Shown here in pieces: positions 26,905 to 35,516 of a stretch of DNA of 64,000 nucleotides (positions within the stretch are counted from its first letter, which is position 1; each line of letters opens with the position of its first letter). The stretch comes from Maricaulis sp036231565 (lineage in GTDB: Bacteria; Pseudomonadota; Alphaproteobacteria; Caulobacterales; Maricaulaceae): assembly GCA_036231565.1 (NCBI GenBank), contig JAZAHA010000062.1:1-64000 (forward strand), in the 5' to 3' direction. A program made the position numbers and the translations under genes. Under the pieces are notes generated by a model, which ran no database searches, was not told where the DNA came from, and was given only the letters and a program-made list of their open reading frames with translations.

Positions 26905-27755
26905 TGACGTACGAATCCGTCTCGATGCCTGTCTTTCGCTAGGATTAGATCTAGCTCAGCTTCAGTTTGCGGGCGGTAGGCCATCACAAACTCATGACCG
27001 AGTTCAATCTCTAGGCTTCTAAGTAGGGGGCCGTCCTGCGTTCCGCTTAGAACGACGATTCCACGCGGATGGAGGTGGTCGCGAGCGCCGCCAGCTTTCC
27101 TTATCCGCTTCATTGGGTCGAGCTGTTGACCAACGGCTTGGATGATCGATCTATGGATTGGTTTGCCCAAAAAGTATTCAAAAAGCCGGACTACCCGATC
27201 CGTTCCGCCATTTGGCTCAAAGATTTTAGCTGCCTGTTCTGCAGGAACGCTTTCCCAGAGGTTGGGGGGGAACGGCTCTTCAAAAGCAATCCAATGAATG
27301 TTCGCGCGGCCGGCTGCGCTGAAACTTCGCTTCCTATCGCGGTTCTCGCCTTTGGTCAGATTGCTGTCGCTGGCGATCGCCAATCCGAATGAAAAGCGTG
27401 ACGAGACAGGGTCAGCTTTGGTCAGAATACAAGCGTGGCCAATAGCTTCGGGCGGGATCATCCAGTTGTTGCCAGAGGTGAATTTTACATCGACATCGTG
27501 TGGCCCGATGCGGAAATCGAGTTTACCTCTCGGGAAATCCAATAGCTGGCGAAGTGCCGCTTCAACCTTAATGCCCAATACCGCCTTCTCATTCGGGTCT
27601 AGTTCACTGAACCGGAAGCGCCGAGTCCGCGGTGTGTCGACCAACTCATCGAAAGCTTGTCTGAAAAGAAACGGCAGCTCCTTTTTAAGGCCTGCCTCGC
27701 CCCCTGCAGCTTTCACAATCCGCGCGCGGATGTCGAAGATGCTGTTCTCAAGCAC
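26901..27755 (-). CDS. NaeI-family type II restriction endonuclease
   Basis: A 284-residue protein similar along its length to NaeI (recognition GCCGGC). Shared blocks: HDVDVKFTSGNNWMIPPEAIGHACI, GENRDRKRSFSAAGR and MKRIRKAGGARDHLHPRGIVVL. The active-site Asp/Glu/Lys set maps as E65, D80, D89 and K91 (NaeI E70, D86, D95, K97). At the NaeI ligase-like LYDGQR spot, where Leu43 blocks topoisomerase activity, this protein also has Leu (LVDTPR). The start is GTG 27755 with a GGGGGGAG site. The cut site is inferred from homology only. GC content is visibly lower than in neighbouring genes, suggesting acquisition. Confidence 0.85.
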   Translation of the reverse strand: MLENSIFDIRARIVKAAGGEAGLKKELPFLFRQAFDELVDTPRTRRFRFSELDPNEKAVLGIKVEAALRQLLDFPRGKLDFRIGPHDVDVKFTSGNNWMIPPEAIGHACILTKADPVSSRFSFGLAIASDSNLTKGENRDRKRSFSAAGRANIHWIAFEEPFPPNLWESVPAEQAAKIFEPNGGTDRVVRLFEYFLGKPIHRSIIQAVGQQLDPMKRIRKAGGARDHLHPRGIVVLSGTQDGPLLRSLEIELGHEFVMAYRPQTEAELDLILAKDRHRDGFVRQ

Positions 27756-27815
27756 GGCAAAATCTCCCCCCGTTAAACCGGAGCGAGAATGCCGAATAGC
27801 GATTAACTAAAAGTT

Positions 27816-28823
27816 CTACGCGACGGTTCTGACGGAGTGAATGGTGGTCCCGGCCTCAAGGGCAAATGCCACTTTCTTTGCAACGGCCTGTGCGACCGGA
27901 GGCGGAAAGGCATTGCCGATTTGGCGGTAGGCTGACGTTTTCTTTCCGTAGATCTGCCAGTCGTCCGGAAAACCTTGCAGACGGGCGACCATGCGGACCG
28001 TCAGGCGCGGCATCCCAACGAAGTCAGCTTCTGGAGCTTCTTCAGCGATAGATTTCCCATTCACGCCGAGAGTCTGCCAAGCAGCCTTTGCGCGCGTCGG
28101 TCCGAGGTCAGGGCCGCCGTGCTTCTTGGAGCCGCCAACGATGGTGGGGGCGATTTCATTGGCCCGCTCAGCCCAGGCTTTCGCGCCAGGCCAGCCGTTG
28201 GCAGCCATCAGGTCTTCTAGCGTTTCACCGACGGTTTTGGGGTTGTGATGCAACGGATCGGGCCACTCAAAGTGATCTTTGAAGGCGTGTTTGATTGCGA
28301 CAATGACGACACGCGGCCGAAGCTGTGGAACGCCGTAGTCGGACGCATTGAACAAGCGCCAGTCACACCAGTAACCCAGTTTATGGAGCTCCCGCTTTAG
28401 GTGGCCGCGGTAGTCCTCAAAAACAGCACCGAGGAAGCCCCGGACGTTTTCGATCATCACAGCGCCAGGCTTGATCTCATCAATGATGTCGATCGCGGCG
28501 GGGAAAAGATTGCGTTCGTCCTTGTCCCCCAACTGCTTGCCGGCGACAGAGAACGGCGGGCAGGGCAAGCCGCCCGCGACCAGATCGACGCCTTTGAACT
28601 TGCTAGCGTCAAATTTGCGGATGTCACCTTCCCAGACATTCCATTCCGGGCGGTTCAGCCGGAGCGTCCGGCAGGCATCAGCGTCGATTTCAGCCACGCA
28701 TTCGTGGTCGAAGCCGGCGCCTTCCAGCCCGATGGCTTGGCCGCCTGCACCCGCGCATAGCTCCACCGATGTGAGCATGTTTGAGGATTTTCCGGCGAAT
28801 CCGAAGGTGATTTGTCCCGACAT
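27816..28823 (-). CDS. DNA (cytosine-5-)-methyltransferase of the R-M cassette
   Basis: A 335-residue C5-cytosine methyltransferase. Ordered motifs: I SVELCAGAGGQAIGLEGAG, IV GGLPCPPFSVAGKQ (catalytic Cys), VI MIENVRGF, VIII QLRPRVVIV, a target-recognition region around PTIVGGSKKHGG, and IX-X MVARLQGFPDDW with YRQIGNAFPPPVA. The start ATG 28823 is chosen because GAGC with ACAAT precedes it and the domain begins a few residues later; an in-frame start at 28850 exists. It is first in the cassette, followed after 60 bp by the NaeI-like nuclease and then vsr, so it probably protects the same site. Confidence 0.93.
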   Translation of the reverse strand: MSGQITFGFAGKSSNMLTSVELCAGAGGQAIGLEGAGFDHECVAEIDADACRTLRLNRPEWNVWEGDIRKFDASKFKGVDLVAGGLPCPPFSVAGKQLGDKDERNLFPAAIDIIDEIKPGAVMIENVRGFLGAVFEDYRGHLKRELHKLGYWCDWRLFNASDYGVPQLRPRVVIVAIKHAFKDHFEWPDPLHHNPKTVGETLEDLMAANGWPGAKAWAERANEIAPTIVGGSKKHGGPDLGPTRAKAAWQTLGVNGKSIAEEAPEADFVGMPRLTVRMVARLQGFPDDWQIYGKKTSAYRQIGNAFPPPVAQAVAKKVAFALEAGTTIHSVRTVA

Positions 28824-28933
28824 ATTGTGCTCCGCTCTTGGGCGGAACACTAAATACAGTATCTCGCCGCATCAATAGAACAAAACAAGAACATAATTAC
28901 TTGTACACAGTTTGTCGAGATCAAAAAACTCTC

Positions 28934-31093
28934 CTACTCCCCCTTCAACCCCATAATCTCATCCCTCAACTTCGCCGCCGTCTCGAACTCCAGATCCGCG
29001 GCAGCCTCCCGCATCCGCTTCTCCAGGTCCGCGATCACCGCCGTGATATTCTCCCCGGCCAGCGCCGCCTGACCGCGGTCCGAGACGCCGGACGGCTTGC
29101 CGCTCGCCTTCTTGCCTCTCCCCTTGCTCGCGACTCCACGTCCCTTCGCTTGGCTCTCCATCACTTCTTCTAGGATGTCGCTGATGCCGCGGGTGATGGT
29201 GCGGGGGGTGATGCCGTGTTCTTCGTTGTAGGCGATCTGCTTGGTGCGGCGGCGTTCGGTTTCGTCCATGGCGCGCTGCATCGAGCCGGTGATGGTGTCG
29301 GCGTAGAGGATGACTTTCGAGTCGGCATTGCGGGCCGCGCGGCCGATGGTCTGGACGAGGCTGGTCTCGGATCTCAGGAAGCCCTCCTTGTCGGCGTCGA
29401 GAATGGCGACGAGGCCGCATTCGGGGATGTCCAGGCCCTCGCGGAGCAGGTTGATGCCTACGAGGACGTCATAGACGCCCAGGCGCAGATCGCGGATCAG
29501 CTCGATCCGCTCCACCGTGTCGACATCGGAGTGCATGTAGCGGACCTTGAGGCCCTGCTCGTGCATGTATTCGGTGAGGTCCTCGGCCATGCGCTTGGTG
29601 AGCGTGGTGACGAGGGTGCGCATGCCGCGCTCGGCGGTGGCGCGGGCCTCGTCGATCACATCATCGACCTGGGAGGCCCCGTCCTTCGCCACCGGGCGCA
29701 CCTCGACCGGCGGGTCGATCAGGCCGGTCGGGCGGATGACCTGTTCGGTGAAGACGCCGCCGGTCTGGTTCAGCTCCCAGCCGCCGGGCGTGGCGGAGAC
29801 CGAGACGGTCTGCGGCCGCATGGCGTCCCATTCCTCGAATTTGAGCGGGCGGTTGTCGAGGCAGGAGGGCAGGCGGAAGCCGTGATCTGCCAGGGTTTTC
29901 TTGCGGTTATAGTCGCCCTTGTACATCGCGCCGAGCTGCGGGATGGAGACATGGCTCTCATCGGCGAAGACGAGGGCGTCTTCCGGGATGTATTCGAACA
30001 GGGTGGGGGGCGGCTCGCCCGGCTTGCGGCCGGTCAGGTAGCGGGAATAATTCTCGATACCGGCGCAGGAACCGGTCGCCTCGAGCATTTCCAGGTCGAA
30101 CTCGGTGCGCTGCTGCAGGCGCTGGGCCTCGAGCAGCATGCCTTCGGCTTCCATCCAGGCGAGGCGTTCCTTCAGCTCGCGCTTGATCTGGACGATGGCC
30201 TGGTTGAGCGTCGGCCGCGGCGTGACGTAGTGGGAATTGGCGTAGAATTTGACGCTCTTCAGCTCGGCCATCGCCTTGCCGGTGAGCGGGTCGAATTCGG
30301 TGATCGCCTCCACCTCGTCGCCGAAGAAGGAGATGCGCCAGGCGCGGTCGTCATAGTGGGCCGGGAAGACCTCCAGATTGTCGCCGCGGACGCGGAATGT
30401 GCCGCGGATGAAGGCGGCGTCATTGCGCGTGTATTGCAGATCGACCAGCCGGCGCATGATCTCGCGCGGATCGACCTCGTCGCCGGGCTTCAGCTCGAAG
30501 GTCATGGCGGTATAGGTCTCCACCGAGCCGATACCGTAGATGCAGGACACCGAGGCGACGATGATCACGTCGTCGCGCTCCAGGATCGAGCGGGTCGCGG
30601 CGTGGCGCATCCGGTCGATCGCCTCGTTGATGGAGCTTTCCTTCTCGATATAGGTGTCGGTGCGCGGCACATAGGCCTCGGGCATGTAGTAGTCGTAATA
30701 CGACACGAAATACTCGACGGCATTGTGCGGGAAGAAGCTCTTGAACTCGCCGTAGAGCTGGGCTGCCAGCGTCTTGTTGGGGGCCAGGATGAGGGCCGGG
30801 CGCTGCACCGCCTCGATGATCTTGGCCATGGTGAAGGTCTTGCCGGTGCCCGTCGCGCCCAGGAGAACCTGGTCGCGCTCGCCGCTGTTGAGGCCTTCCA
30901 CGAGCTCAGCGATCGCCGTCGGCTGGTCGCCCATGGGCTGGAATTCGGAGACACAGCGGAAGCGCTCGCCGCCCTCGGACTTCTCCGGGCGGTCGGGCCG
31001 GTGCGGTGTCCAGGCGGCCGGCGCGGAGGGCAGCTGGTCCAGCACGAAGTCTTCGGGCGCAGTGAGGGTGTCGTCGACGGTGAGCTTGGTCAT
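28934..31093 (-). CDS. uvrB: UvrABC system protein B
   Basis: A 719-residue excision-repair helicase-like damage verifier. Walker A LLGATGTGKTFTMAK lies near residue 80, with the beta-hairpin YYDYYMPEAYVP, helicase motif VFADESHVSIPQ, NLLREGLDIPE, the TIGRAARN motif VI and a C-terminal UVR motif (IADLEKRMREAAADLEFETAAKLRDEI) that binds UvrC. It carries about 50 extra N-terminal residues and a Lys/Gly/Ser-rich linker before the UVR motif, as usual in this class. No GTTC-N7-GTTC SOS box was found in the 165 bp upstream. Confidence 0.97.
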   Translation of the reverse strand: MTKLTVDDTLTAPEDFVLDQLPSAPAAWTPHRPDRPEKSEGGERFRCVSEFQPMGDQPTAIAELVEGLNSGERDQVLLGATGTGKTFTMAKIIEAVQRPALILAPNKTLAAQLYGEFKSFFPHNAVEYFVSYYDYYMPEAYVPRTDTYIEKESSINEAIDRMRHAATRSILERDDVIIVASVSCIYGIGSVETYTAMTFELKPGDEVDPREIMRRLVDLQYTRNDAAFIRGTFRVRGDNLEVFPAHYDDRAWRISFFGDEVEAITEFDPLTGKAMAELKSVKFYANSHYVTPRPTLNQAIVQIKRELKERLAWMEAEGMLLEAQRLQQRTEFDLEMLEATGSCAGIENYSRYLTGRKPGEPPPTLFEYIPEDALVFADESHVSIPQLGAMYKGDYNRKKTLADHGFRLPSCLDNRPLKFEEWDAMRPQTVSVSATPGGWELNQTGGVFTEQVIRPTGLIDPPVEVRPVAKDGASQVDDVIDEARATAERGMRTLVTTLTKRMAEDLTEYMHEQGLKVRYMHSDVDTVERIELIRDLRLGVYDVLVGINLLREGLDIPECGLVAILDADKEGFLRSETSLVQTIGRAARNADSKVILYADTITGSMQRAMDETERRRTKQIAYNEEHGITPRTITRGISDILEEVMESQAKGRGVASKGRGKKASGKPSGVSDRGQAALAGENITAVIADLEKRMREAAADLEFETAAKLRDEIMGLKGE

Positions 31094-31258
31094 GCGCCGA
31101 ATATGCGCACTCCGGCGCCGCTCGGCCAGTGCTGCGGGTGCAGGCGGGGTGAGGTCCCTGCCAGCGTTATGTCATGAGGGGTCATACGGAATGAGCCGCC
31201 GGTCATCGGGCGTTAAGCATGCAGCCCGCATAGTGGAGCCTCAACAAGGGAGGCCCCG

Positions 31259-31690
31259 ATGTCCGAGCTTGCAGACAGTGCCGTCAATATTCTTCTGGTC
31301 GATGACAGCCCTTCGGTGCGAACCGTACTGCGAACCCTGCTCTGCGGCCTCGGTGTCACCCGGATCTACGAAGCGACCGATCGCGAGGAGGCCTTCATCA
31401 TGGCCCGCGTCTGCCGCCCCGACCTGGCGCTGATCGATCACGATCTGGGCCGGGCGAGCGGGGTGGATCTGGTCGCCGCCTTCCGCGATACCGCGATCAG
31501 CCCGATGCCGGAACTGCCGCTCATCCTGCTGGCGCCGACGGGTATGGAATACCTGGCCGAACAGGCGCGTGAAGCCGGTGCGGACGCTGTCCTGCCCAAG
31601 CCGGTCACGGCACGCATGCTCGGCGAGCGCATCCTGCAGCTGACCGGTCAGGCGGAAGCCGGCGACACGCTGGCCCGCAAACAGGCCTGA
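31259..31690 (+). CDS. Single-domain response regulator (receiver only)
   Basis: A 143-residue receiver domain with no output domain. Acidic pocket VDDSP, phospho-acceptor Asp in LALIDHDLG, a variant switch position (LLAPTG in place of the usual L-T/S-A) and Lys in VLPKPVTARM. It starts at ATG 31259 with GGGAGGCCCC before it. It is one of three related receivers within 2.7 kb (31734 and 33490 are the others). Its kinase is unknown. Confidence 0.88.
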   Translation: MSELADSAVNILLVDDSPSVRTVLRTLLCGLGVTRIYEATDREEAFIMARVCRPDLALIDHDLGRASGVDLVAAFRDTAISPMPELPLILLAPTGMEYLAEQAREAGADAVLPKPVTARMLGERILQLTGQAEAGDTLARKQA

Positions 31691-31733
31691 TCCCCCTCAC
31701 GCTCACTCACCGGCGCCGTGGAGCGGGCCGGTC

Positions 31734-32210
31734 ATGTACGGCGGTTCCATGCTGGATGGACTGAGAATCCTGGTCGTCGAGGACATCCCCTCGATCCGCA
31801 GCCTCATTGCCCGATTGCTGGAGCGTCTCGGCTGCAGCGATGTCTATGCGGTCGGCAATATCGCCGATGCCTTCATCTATCTCGACACGCTCGGCTTTGA
31901 CGCCGTGCTGCTCGACTACGAGCTGGAGCACGAGAACGGGCTGACCCTGGTGCGCCGCTTGCGGCGCGATGCGGCGGCCCGCAATCACGATGTCTCCATC
32001 ATCGTCCTCACCGGTCACACCGAAACCGCCGTCATGCAGGCGGCCGTTCAGTCGGGGGCGAATTCCTACCTGGTCAAACCGGTCAAGCCGGACCGGCTGG
32101 GCGAGCGCATCCTGGACGTGCTGGCAGCGCGCCACGAGCCGCGCCCCGGCGACGATCCGGAGGCGCCGGATCGCCCCGATGCCGACACCTACTGGGTGCT
32201 GGAAGGCTGA
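31734..32210 (+). CDS. Single-domain response regulator (receiver only)
   Basis: A receiver protein of 158 residues from ATG 31734, or 153 from ATG 31749. GGAG lies ten bases before the first; the second gives the more usual MLDGLRILVVED start. Asp in AVLLDYELEHENG, Thr in IVLTGHTE and Lys in YLVKPVKPDRLGERIL are all present. Its 3' end overlaps the convergent lipocalin gene by 22 bp. It has the same layout as the receivers at 31259 and 33490, with the shared RLGERIL-type C-terminal helix. Confidence 0.88.
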   Translation: MYGGSMLDGLRILVVEDIPSIRSLIARLLERLGCSDVYAVGNIADAFIYLDTLGFDAVLLDYELEHENGLTLVRRLRRDAAARNHDVSIIVLTGHTETAVMQAAVQSGANSYLVKPVKPDRLGERILDVLAARHEPRPGDDPEAPDRPDADTYWVLEG

Positions 32211-32800
32211 TCGCCGGCTGCGGCCGGCAGGCCGTCGCGCGGCATCGCCTCGATATTTTCCCATTGCTGCGGCCGGATCAGGCCCTCGGTATCGAAACCC
32301 CGCTCGCGCAGATCGGCGAGGCGGGCTTCGATGAAGGCGTCGCCGGGCTGGGGCTCGCGGGTGAGGATCCACAGATAGCGGCCCTGCGGCTCGGAAATCA
32401 CCGCCCAGCTGTAGTCGTCGGCCAGGTCGATCACCCAATAGTCCCCGAAGAAGGGGCCGAAAAAGCTCACCTCCAGTTTGGCCGTGTCGGCGGGGTCGGG
32501 ATAGCGGGCGCGGCCCTCGGCGATGTCCAGCTCGCCGTCCAGCGTGTCTTTCCAGCAGCGGTTGATGACGCTGACCGTGCCATCCGCCTGCGGCGTGTAG
32601 AAGGCGGTCACGCCCTGACAGTCGCGCTCGAAACTATGGTCGGCGCGGACGATCTCGAACCACAGACCGGCATAACGCTCAAGATCGACCGCCTCGACGG
32701 TCTGCGGCGGCGTGTCGCCGGCCAGGCGGTCGCGCGGCGGTGAACAGGCGGCCAGGGCCAGCACGGGCAGCATGAGGGGCAGGATCAGGGCAGGGCGCAT
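32189..32800 (-). CDS. Outer-membrane lipocalin lipoprotein (Blc type)
   Basis: A 203-residue lipoprotein with lipobox ALAAC at about residue 17 and start ATG 32800. The lipocalin barrel shows the N-terminal YAGLWFEIVRADHSFERDC (the GxW motif form LW), VSVINRCW, AKLEVSFFGPFFGDYWVIDL and the closing YLWILTREP. Bacterial Blc proteins bind lysophospholipids or fatty acids in the envelope. The C-terminal 25 residues extend beyond the barrel and overlap the end of the receiver gene on the other strand. Confidence 0.88.
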   Translation of the reverse strand: MRPALILPLMLPVLALAACSPPRDRLAGDTPPQTVEAVDLERYAGLWFEIVRADHSFERDCQGVTAFYTPQADGTVSVINRCWKDTLDGELDIAEGRARYPDPADTAKLEVSFFGPFFGDYWVIDLADDYSWAVISEPQGRYLWILTREPQPGDAFIEARLADLRERGFDTEGLIRPQQWENIEAMPRDGLPAAAGDQPSSTQ

Positions 32801-32892
32801 GGGATCTCCGGACATCTCGCAATGCCGGAACAACTAGTGCGGTCGTGTGACGGTTCCAGCGCCGGGCGGAGACGTTCCTGTCGGGGCGCGTG

Positions 32893-33285
32893 TCAGGCGT
32901 CGTCGTAGACGTCGGCCTCGATCACGGCGTCCAGGCCGATCTCCAGCTGGTCGCCCAGCAGCGGCGCGCCGAGGAGATATTCCGCGGTCGAGCCGGTGCG
33001 CCGGGCGCGGGCCTCCCGCACGGCGTCGGGGAAATCCGGTCCGTCATAATCGCCGCGGCCGATCCAGTAGAGCGCGACGAGTTCGGCCTGGGCCTCCTCG
33101 TCCAGCGAGTCAATCCAGTCCTCCAGCTCGGAGCGGATCGGGTCGTTGTCGCCGGTCTGCAGCGTTTCGACGGCATCCGTCTCGCCACTGTCCGGATCGC
33201 GTTCATAGTCCTCGATCGTTTCCTTGCTGTCATAAGCCCGGGCCTGCAGAACCAGTTTCCGGACCATTTCCTCCGCAATATTCAT
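32893..33285 (-). CDS. DUF3775 family protein
   Basis: A 130-residue acidic protein of the DUF3775 family. It starts at ATG 33285 (MNIAEEMVRKLVLQARAYDSKE), has the central DWIDSLDEEAQAELVALYWIGRGDY block, and then a helical EYLLGAPLLGDQLEIGLDAV segment. The longer frame toward 33420 is rejected. It is highly negatively charged (many Glu/Asp). The function is unknown. Confidence 0.82.
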   Translation of the reverse strand: MNIAEEMVRKLVLQARAYDSKETIEDYERDPDSGETDAVETLQTGDNDPIRSELEDWIDSLDEEAQAELVALYWIGRGDYDGPDFPDAVREARARRTGSTAEYLLGAPLLGDQLEIGLDAVIEADVYDDA

Positions 33286-33489
33286 GACGACGCCCTTTCG
33301 GTCAGTTGCGACAGCCTTGGCGGTATCCGGAAAGACTAGCATGGATCCGGCTGTACGCGGAGCAGTGAAGCGGGGATGCGGCACTTCGGCACAGGCGGCC
33401 CGGCTGGCCAGCCGGGTCAAGACTTGGTTAAGGACGAATTGGCACTATCCGGGTGCACACCTGATTCACCGCGGCCTCCAAGAGATCTC

Positions 33490-33999
33490 ATGTCCGGCAG
33501 CTTCGACCGTATCCGCGTCCTGATCGTCGAGGACAATGCGCACATGTCGACCATCCTGCGCACGATCCTGCAAGGGTTCGGCGTGCGCACGATCGTGGAA
33601 GTGCGCGATGCGGCAGACGCGTTTGAGACCATGCGCGACGTCAATCCGGATTTTGCCCTGGTCGACTACATGCTGGGCGATCTGAACGGGCTGGAATTAA
33701 CCCGTCTCGTCCGCACCGCGTCGGACAGCGCCAACAAATATCTGCCGATCATCATGGTGACGGGCCACACGGACCGTTCGAAAGTGATCGAGGCGATCAA
33801 TGCGGGCGTCAATGAATACCTGGCCAAACCGGTCCGTCCGGTCGATCTCTTCCATCGCATCACCGCGCTGATCGAACGGCCCCGCCGCTTCATCAAGGCC
33901 TCGACCTATTTCGGGCCGGACCGGCGCCGTCGCCAGGACCCGCGCTATACCGGCCCGTGGCGCCGGTCGACGGATGAGGAAAAGTCCGAAGCGAGCTGA
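33490..33999 (+). CDS. Single-domain response regulator with a basic C-terminal tail
   Basis: A 169-residue protein. The receiver at residues 8-125 has all key residues: IVEDNAHM, Asp in FALVDYMLGDLNG, Thr in IMVTGHTD and Lys in YLAKPVRPVD. After it comes a 45-residue Arg-rich tail (YFGPDRRRRQDPRYTGPWRR), a pattern seen in many alphaproteobacterial FixJ/CheY-like receivers without an effector domain. The start ATG 33490 is preferred over 33376. It is the third receiver of the uvrB-lipocalin neighbourhood. Confidence 0.9.
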   Translation: MSGSFDRIRVLIVEDNAHMSTILRTILQGFGVRTIVEVRDAADAFETMRDVNPDFALVDYMLGDLNGLELTRLVRTASDSANKYLPIIMVTGHTDRSKVIEAINAGVNEYLAKPVRPVDLFHRITALIERPRRFIKASTYFGPDRRRRQDPRYTGPWRRSTDEEKSEAS

Positions 34000-34009
34000 G
34001 GCGCGAGCT

Positions 34010-34342
34010 TCATGCCGCCGCATCCAGATCCACCTTCCTGTAGACTGAAAAGACGATGACCACGTCGTGGGCACCGACGGCCTTGCGTTTGCGGATGATG
34101 GTGCCGAAGTCGGGATTGTTGACCAGATAGTCCGGTCCGATCCGCACGAGTTCCTCACGCGCGATCAGGGCGGTGTCGCAGCTCAGGGGAGCGCCGCATC
34201 CTGAATGGCAGGCCATGGCGTCGGCCTGTTCGAGAACTCCCGCCATGCGTGCACCCGCGGCCCGGTCCGAAATCATCACCCGGCCATAGGGATCGAAGCC
34301 GAGTTGGTCCAGATCGAAGACGATACCGACATTCGCAGACAT
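34010..34342 (-). CDS. Hypothetical small protein
   Basis: A 110-residue protein starting at ATG 34342 behind a GAGGGAG site. The first half (NVGIVFDLDQLGFDPYGRVMISDRAAGARMAGV) and the C-terminal FGTIIRKRKAVGAHDVVIVFSVYRKVDL strands look like a compact alpha/beta fold. Two Cys lie close together in ACHSGCGAPLSC. No family is recognised. It runs convergent to the receiver at 33490 with an 11-bp gap. Confidence 0.6.
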   Translation of the reverse strand: MSANVGIVFDLDQLGFDPYGRVMISDRAAGARMAGVLEQADAMACHSGCGAPLSCDTALIAREELVRIGPDYLVNNPDFGTIIRKRKAVGAHDVVIVFSVYRKVDLDAAA

Positions 34343-34410
34343 GGCGATCTCCCTCGTTGCACGCAAAGGGTGTACATCTTTTGTTCCGCCCGTTCAAGGG
34401 GCGAAAACGC

Positions 34411-34443
34411 CGGAGCGTGATCCGGTGAAGTGGACGCCGGGTC
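34411..34443 (-). repeat. Half of an AACCGGT-type hairpin element
   Basis: On the minus strand it reads ACCCGGCGTCCACTT-CACC-GGATCACGC, matching the right half (CCACTT, triplet, 3' arm) of the copy at 15036. The left half is missing. Confidence 0.4.
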
Positions 34444-34462
34444 TACAGGAAATGCTTCTGAA

Positions 34463-35485
34463 CTAGGCGCGGGCGGCATCGAGCAGGGCTGAAATCTCGC
34501 TGGCCTGGGTGCACCAGGAGGTCACGAAGCGGCATGACCCGTCGGGCCATTGGTAGAAACGTGCACCGGCTGCCACCAGACGGTCACCCAGGGCTTCAGG
34601 CAAGCGGATAAATACCTCATTGCCCTGCACCGGATGCATCACCTCGACACCATCGAGCGCATCCAGCCCGCCGGCCAGGGCCCGGGCATGGGCATTGGCC
34701 GTGCCGGCCAGGTCGAGCCAGAGATCGTCCTTCAGCCAGGCTTCGAACTGGGCCGCAAGGAAGCGCATCTTCGGAGCCATGTGGCCTGCCCGCTTCTGGC
34801 GGGCCTGAAGCTCTTCGAACCGGTCCATGACGGAGGGGAAGAGGATGATGGCCTCGGCGCCGAGCGCGCCATTCTTGGTCGCCCCGAAGCACAGCGCGTC
34901 CACCCCCGCTCTCCAGGTCAGCTCGGCCGGTGTGCAGCCCAGCGTCACCAGCGCGTTGGAGAAACGGGCCCCGTCCATGTGCACGAAGGCCGGGCGCGCG
35001 TGGATACGGTCCGCCCGTTCGGCGACTTCGGCTGGCGTGTAGGCCGTACCGCTTTCGGTGAGATTGGAGAGTGACAGCACGCGGGCCGGGCTGGAATGGA
35101 CGAAGCCTTCCGGAATCTCGCCCAATGCCCGGTCGAGCGCCTCGAGCGATATCTTCGCATGGGCGCCGGCGAGCGGGATCAGCTTGGCGCCACCGGTGAA
35201 GAATTCCGGCGCGCCCCGCTCGTCACGATGAATATGGGCCTCGTCATGACACAGGATCGCGCCATGTGCCGGGCACAGGGCTGACAGGGCGAGCGCATTG
35301 GACGCCGTGCCGGAGACCGCGAAGAGGAGTTTCAGGTCGGTCTCGAAAATCGTCTTCAGGCGGGCCTCGACCCGGGCCGAGATCTCGTCGGCACCATAGG
35401 AGGCGGCAAAGCCGGCATTGGCGGCGCCGATCGCCTCGATCAGGGCAGGATGGGCGGGGGCGGTGGTGTCGGACAGGAAATTCAT
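34463..35485 (-). CDS. ltaE: Low-specificity L-threonine aldolase
   Basis: A 340-residue PLP enzyme of the beta-eliminating lyase family that splits L-threonine or allo-threonine to glycine and acetaldehyde. The N-terminus MNFLSDTTAPAHPALIEA is typical, AVSGTASNALAL binds PLP phosphate, and HMDGARFSNALV and the Schiff-base Lys in CFGATKNGALG are diagnostic. The start is ATG 35485. It follows the TonB-like gene at 31 bp on the same strand, perhaps in the sortase operon by read-through. Confidence 0.9.
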   Translation of the reverse strand: MNFLSDTTAPAHPALIEAIGAANAGFAASYGADEISARVEARLKTIFETDLKLLFAVSGTASNALALSALCPAHGAILCHDEAHIHRDERGAPEFFTGGAKLIPLAGAHAKISLEALDRALGEIPEGFVHSSPARVLSLSNLTESGTAYTPAEVAERADRIHARPAFVHMDGARFSNALVTLGCTPAELTWRAGVDALCFGATKNGALGAEAIILFPSVMDRFEELQARQKRAGHMAPKMRFLAAQFEAWLKDDLWLDLAGTANAHARALAGGLDALDGVEVMHPVQGNEVFIRLPEALGDRLVAAGARFYQWPDGSCRFVTSWCTQASEISALLDAARA

Positions 35486-35516
35486 GGCCGCAATGGACGT
35501 TGCCGGAGCGTTGGCG

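Noticed and set aside
31094..31258. SOS box before uvrB
   Set aside because: No GTTC-N7-GTTC or close variant was found.
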